DNA of 62,845 nt from a virus: IMG/VR virus record IMGVR_UViG_3300007735_000958, positions 1 through 62,845 of that record; one strand, 5' to 3'. Shown in pieces: positions 59,824-62,845 of this stretch (the first letter of the stretch is position 1; every line of letters begins with the position of its first letter). Position numbers and translations under genes: made by a program. Under the pieces are notes generated by a model. That model was not told the origin of the DNA and did no database searches. It saw nothing but the letters and a program-made list of their open reading frames with translations.

Positions 59824-60675
59824 ATGATAGATACCGACCAAATAAACGAAATAATATCTTATAAAAAAGCCAATAATTCGAATTTAAAAGAAACCGCTAA
59901 ATATTTTAAGATTGGTATAAATCGTTTAAGAAATTTACTAAAAACCGCTGGTGTAAAAATACCCAAAAAAACAACAAATCCCTCAACTGAAACAATAGAA
60001 AAAATTAAAAATAGAAACATATTAACTAAAAATGGACCATTATTAAATTATGACTGGGATGCTGAATACAAATTATTTATTGAACAAAATACCAAAGATA
60101 TTACTATTGGAATAAAAAAATTTTGTAAAAATCGTGGATATTCTAATAAATATTTATTAAAATATATTAGAGATAATCAATTATATCAACCACGTGGGAT
60201 ACCAAAAAGAACTGATGAGTGGAGAAAACATATCTCTATAGCTTCTAAAGGTAAGGTAAATAACCCCAAAGGATCTAATGGAAAGCTCTTAGGAAAAAAA
60301 TTAAATGAAATACATCGAATTAATATTAGAACTGGGCTTGTAAAAAAATACTACAACATTTCAATGGATGAATGGGTTGAATTAATTGGAAAACGTGATT
60401 TTTATTATAGAGAAGTTTGGAGAATTACTAATCAACAAAATATTAGTATGTTAGATAATTTTGATAAGAGGGGTAATTCTGGAGATAATAATAATTATCA
60501 ATTAGATCATATTTATCCAATAAGTTTAGGATTTATAAATAATATTAATCCTAAAATTATTGGTAACATACTAAACTTACAAATGATATCATGGCAATCT
60601 AACAGAAAAAAAAGTAATAAATTAATATTGGATTATCAGCAACATTTAGAAGAAATCAAAAAAATGGTTAAGTAA
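59824..60675 (+). CDS. HNH homing endonuclease
   Basis: 283 residues. A C-terminal HNH site QLDHIYPISLGFINNINPKIIGNILNLQMISWQSNRKKSNK is typical of phage free-standing homing endonucleases. The N-terminal ~60 residues look like a helix-turn-helix (NSNLKETAKYFKIGINRLRNLLKTAG), giving DNA recognition. It is flanked by late-type boxes and has lower GC than its neighbours, as expected for a mobile gene. It may spread near the NMNAT gene. Confidence 0.85.
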   Translation: MIDTDQINEIISYKKANNSNLKETAKYFKIGINRLRNLLKTAGVKIPKKTTNPSTETIEKIKNRNILTKNGPLLNYDWDAEYKLFIEQNTKDITIGIKKFCKNRGYSNKYLLKYIRDNQLYQPRGIPKRTDEWRKHISIASKGKVNNPKGSNGKLLGKKLNEIHRINIRTGLVKKYYNISMDEWVELIGKRDFYYREVWRITNQQNISMLDNFDKRGNSGDNNNYQLDHIYPISLGFINNINPKIIGNILNLQMISWQSNRKKSNKLILDYQQHLEEIKKMVK

Positions 60676-60684
60676 TTAGTTTCA

Positions 60685-60693
60685 ATATTTATA
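60685..60693 (+). promoter_or_regulatory. candidate late promoter box
   Basis: ATATTTATA, 12 nt upstream of ATG 60706. Confidence 0.4.
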
Positions 60694-60705
60694 TTAAAAT
60701 AAGTT

Positions 60706-61314
60706 ATGAAAAGCAGTAAATTAAAAAACACAAAAGCGGTTACTGAAATGTTGGCGGGTACACACAAAACCCAAACACGAAGAACCATTGGTTTTGAAGA
60801 AAATCCTACTTATGTTCGTAGAGAAATTGGTGAACAATGGCAGGATGAAAATGGGGATATGTGGGAGCAAAAGGCTGGGTATAAAGTAAAACTCGGTAAG
60901 CTTCACCAACTTAGGCAGGACTTGAAAAAGTTCCCTAATTGTATGAAGGAAACTTGCGACTGTAAAAACCCAAAAAGGTTGGATGAAAAAATGCGTGCTT
61001 TTCACGGGATGTGTTTTGATTGTGTATTAAGTATGGAATCAAAATTACGAATGAGTGGGGAGTATGATAGATATGAAAAAAAGAAAATGCTTGAGAATGC
61101 GAAAGCATGGTTAAAGCAGGCCGAATTTGAAAAAGAAGCCCTTAAAGTTGCGTTAAAAATGAAGTTCATCAACGAGAATGGTTCGGTTGAAGAATGGAAT
61201 GGGTTTAATATGGATGAACTTTTATCAAAAGTAGATTCTGATTTTGAAAAGTTGCGTAAAGATTATATCCAAAAATTGGAGCAAGAACTTGAAGAACAAA
61301 CAACAACAGCTTAG
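60706..61314 (+). CDS. hypothetical protein with Cys cluster
   Basis: 202 residues. A Cys group NCMKETCDCKNP ... GMCFDCVLSME could bind a metal. The C-terminal part is a long charged helix (LEQELEEQ). Basic N-terminus (MKSSKLKNTKAVTEMLAGTHKTQTRRT). It overlaps the next gene by 26 nt. Found near ends of T4-like phage gene blocks, function unknown. Confidence 0.65.
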   Translation: MKSSKLKNTKAVTEMLAGTHKTQTRRTIGFEENPTYVRREIGEQWQDENGDMWEQKAGYKVKLGKLHQLRQDLKKFPNCMKETCDCKNPKRLDEKMRAFHGMCFDCVLSMESKLRMSGEYDRYEKKKMLENAKAWLKQAEFEKEALKVALKMKFINENGSVEEWNGFNMDELLSKVDSDFEKLRKDYIQKLEQELEEQTTTA

Positions 61315-61639
61315 AGAATTAATCCGAAGTGTAGTAAGAGAGATTATCAACGAAGATTTAAGAGGGTGGTTTGGTAAGGGTAAGACCGGTTCAACCACAG
61401 GCGGTGGTTGGGATAGATATTCAACTACAGGTGAAAAATTAGGTAAGTGTGGTGATGCTGAAGAGGGAGAATCTTATTCAGCGTGTCTTTCTAAAGAAAA
61501 GGCTAATAAGTTAGGACCTGAAGGAAGAGCAGCGTTTGTAAAAAGGAAAAGAGCAGCCCAAAAGAAAGCTGGAGATGCTAAAAAGGGTGGTGAACAATCA
61601 AAAGGTCAAAAGCCTGTTTTTGTTAAGACTGGTGCTTAG
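61289..61639 (+). CDS. small basic protein (phage DUF6321-like)
   Basis: 116 residues from TTG 61289, preceded by a GGAG about 7 nt upstream. The reading frame begins with KNKQQQLRELIRSVVREIINEDLRGWFGKGK, then GKCGDAEEGESYSACLSKEKANKL and a KRKRAAQKKAGDAKKGG basic tail. A conserved phage/Bacteroidetes small protein (remembered as DUF6321-like). Role unknown. Confidence 0.55.
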   Translation: MKNKQQQLRELIRSVVREIINEDLRGWFGKGKTGSTTGGGWDRYSTTGEKLGKCGDAEEGESYSACLSKEKANKLGPEGRAAFVKRKRAAQKKAGDAKKGGEQSKGQKPVFVKTGA

Positions 61640-61668
61640 TACACCGATATTGGAAATAAACAAACACT

Positions 61669-61677
61669 ATATTTATA
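61669..61677 (+). promoter_or_regulatory. candidate late promoter box
   Basis: ATATTTATA, 29 nt upstream of ATG 61707; a GAGGAA ribosome-binding-like site follows. Confidence 0.45.
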
Positions 61678-61706
61678 TTATATAAATCACAAAGAGGAAT
61701 CAAACA

Positions 61707-62225
61707 ATGAAACTAAACGAATTAAAGCAGTTAATTAATAAAGCTGTAAAATCCGAATTAACTAACGAAGGGGTTTATTCAACTGATTTTACAGTTAAAG
61801 ACTTAAGAAATAAGCCAGGAGATTCTTACAACGATACAACTGTTAGGTTAATCCTAATGAGAAAAGTTACAAGCAACACCGCAGTATATCGTTTAGAAAC
61901 CGATAATTGGTTTAGAAGATACGAAAATCCCGGCAAAGGATATGGGATAATGATTAGAAAATTCAGAGTTGGGAACACCCCAGTTAAACCAACAATGAGT
62001 TCGCTTGTTGGTGGTCATCATGTTATATTTAATGTGTTAGTTACCTATCTACCAAATCAATTTGATAATATGGATGATGATAAACCTGAAAATTGGGAAA
62101 CATCAAAAGGTTATTTAATTTTAGGAAACAAAAACCTTACAGGGTTTCAAATTCGTGCAAATGGACCGGACCCAAAGGATTTTGAACAATTTGTTAAGAT
62201 GAATATTCCAAAGTATGTTCCATAA
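61707..62225 (+). CDS. hypothetical protein
   Basis: 172 residues. A helical N-terminus with KLNELKQLINKAVKSELTNEG, as found at the start of several proteins in this block (QLRELIRSVVREIINED; LIKEWIKGVLTEEI). The rest is beta-rich. The shared N-terminal helix may be a targeting or scaffold tag on internal virion proteins. Function unknown. Confidence 0.65.
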   Translation: MKLNELKQLINKAVKSELTNEGVYSTDFTVKDLRNKPGDSYNDTTVRLILMRKVTSNTAVYRLETDNWFRRYENPGKGYGIMIRKFRVGNTPVKPTMSSLVGGHHVIFNVLVTYLPNQFDNMDDDKPENWETSKGYLILGNKNLTGFQIRANGPDPKDFEQFVKMNIPKYVP

Positions 62226-62238
62226 TTTGAGGTAAGAA

Positions 62239-62845
62239 ATGAAATTAATAGTAGAAAAGAATGTTCCAACCGACCCAGCAAAATGGTCTTATTATAAATC
62301 TCAAGCAAAGAAAAAGTTTGATGTTTACCCATGTGTTCCTCTTGACTCGCTTGCGGTTACAAAAGATGGGTTAAAATCATATGATGAGTTAGAAGTTGGG
62401 GAAGATATACTTACATACAATTTAGAAAAGGATAATCTTGAATGGTCGCCTATAAAAAATATACATTATTTTGAAGATGCGCCACTTATGGAAATAAAAA
62501 AAGCAACAGGATTTAGATTTAGGTGTACTCCAAACCACAAATGGGTTATAAAGCGTGATGAAAATAGAACCCCTGAATTGGTTGATGCAAAAGATATAAC
62601 AACTCATATGAGGATTGTATTTTCATCTACAATGCAAAACGATACTGATTTAAATTTGATAAATGAAAATTGGGGAAAGCATGATTCTTGGGTTGAAAAA
62701 ATTGTAAAAATGTCAACGCAGCAAAGAGAAATTTGGTTAAGTAGTGCCATAGTTTATGATGGGTGGGAAAAAGGTAAATCTACTAAAGCGGTTGGCCGAA
62801 GAACTTTTGGATTTTCTCAAAAAAATAGAGACCATTTGTTAGCAA
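62239..62845 (+). CDS. intein-containing gene, 3'-truncated by window edge
   Basis: 202 codons with no stop. N-extein is 31 residues (MKLIVEKNVPTDPAKW ... KKKFDVYP) and resembles the start of a small conserved phage protein (KFDVYPSAYAN...). Then an intein begins at C32 (nt 62332): block A CVPLDSLAVTKDG and block B RCTPNHKWVI. The TxxH (TPNH) motif is complete. After block B the sequence enters a homing-endonuclease-like part (REIWLSSAIVYDGWEKGKST). The C-extein and splice site lie outside the window. Confidence 0.85.
   Translation, partial: MKLIVEKNVPTDPAKWSYYKSQAKKKFDVYPCVPLDSLAVTKDGLKSYDELEVGEDILTYNLEKDNLEWSPIKNIHYFEDAPLMEIKKATGFRFRCTPNHKWVIKRDENRTPELVDAKDITTHMRIVFSSTMQNDTDLNLINENWGKHDSWVEKIVKMSTQQREIWLSSAIVYDGWEKGKSTKAVGRRTFGFSQKNRDHLLA
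62332..62845 (+). mobile_element. intein, N-terminal part
   Basis: Hint-domain start (Cys at 62332-62334) inside the reading frame of the gene at 62239. Contains blocks A and B and the beginning of what may be a LAGLIDADG-like endonuclease. Only the N-terminal portion is present. Confidence 0.85.

Overview
The window is a stretch of a large, AT-rich, tailed-phage genome whose host is almost certainly a Bacteroidetes (Flavobacteriia-like) bacterium. The phage assignment rests on a T4-type set: a gp55-like late sigma factor, a baseplate block (OB-fold spike, gp25, gp6, tail protein I-like), a gp61-like primase, Mre11/Rad50 recombination nuclease, T7-type endonuclease I, a tRNA set and a long tail-fibre locus. 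The host assignment rests on three independent signs: about ten promoters of the Bacteroidetes type (TTTG, about 20 nt, TATATTTG), a secreted protein with a type IX secretion (T9SS) C-terminal sorting domain, and Bacteroidetes-style dockerin/cohesin domains in tail-fibre genes. Every gene found is on the + strand.

Layout. 1-579: tRNA cluster (Ala, Thr, Gly, Asp, Pro) with a 220-nt strongly structured spacer. 0.6-7.3 kb: accessory genes (membrane protein, T9SS-exported beta-helix protein, RpiB, GNAT, LpxH-like phosphoesterase, dCMP deaminase, a lipoprotein) mixed with more tRNAs (Leu, Gly, Arg, Gly). 7.3-12 kb: a hotdog thioesterase and a MoxR/CobS-like AAA+ ATPase paired with a CobT-like VWA protein that carries HExxH; these sit behind a duplicated intergenic cassette of terminator, DnaA-box-like sites and promoter. 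12-15 kb: small unknown genes. 15-21.7 kb: Hsp20, a short PurA/PurZ-type enzyme, UV endonuclease, a coiled-coil membrane protein, ClpP-like protease, HD hydrolase and the late sigma factor. 21.7-33.5 kb: baseplate and tail genes. 33.5-38.6 kb: endonuclease I, Mom-like DNA-modification protein, primase and a one-chain Mre11-Rad50 fusion. 38.6-56 kb: virion and tail-fibre genes, including YadA-like, dockerin-like, cohesin-like and three tandem LamG proteins, with long DNA repeats shared between fibre genes. 56-62.8 kb: SET-domain protein, an NMNAT / HNH / RNA-ligase composite, an HNH homing endonuclease, small conserved phage proteins, and a gene interrupted by an intein that runs off the right edge.

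How it works together. Two promoter classes are visible. One is host-type (TTTG ... TATATTTG, spacing 20) in front of tRNAs, the lipoprotein, MoxR/VWA, uvsE, clpP and the recombination/primase block. The other is a bare ATATTTATA-like box in front of structural and late genes, which is a plausible target of the encoded gp55-like sigma. The most striking content is host-surface biology built into the phage: a T9SS cargo protein, and a tail fibre ending in a dockerin-like module whose next gene begins with the cohesin-like domain that follows such modules in host adhesins. DNA chemistry is the second theme: a PurZ-like enzyme that keeps the PurA catalytic Asp, plus a Mom-like protein, suggests modified adenine in the genome. 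All functional statements are from reading the sequence and remembered family motifs; no database search was run.
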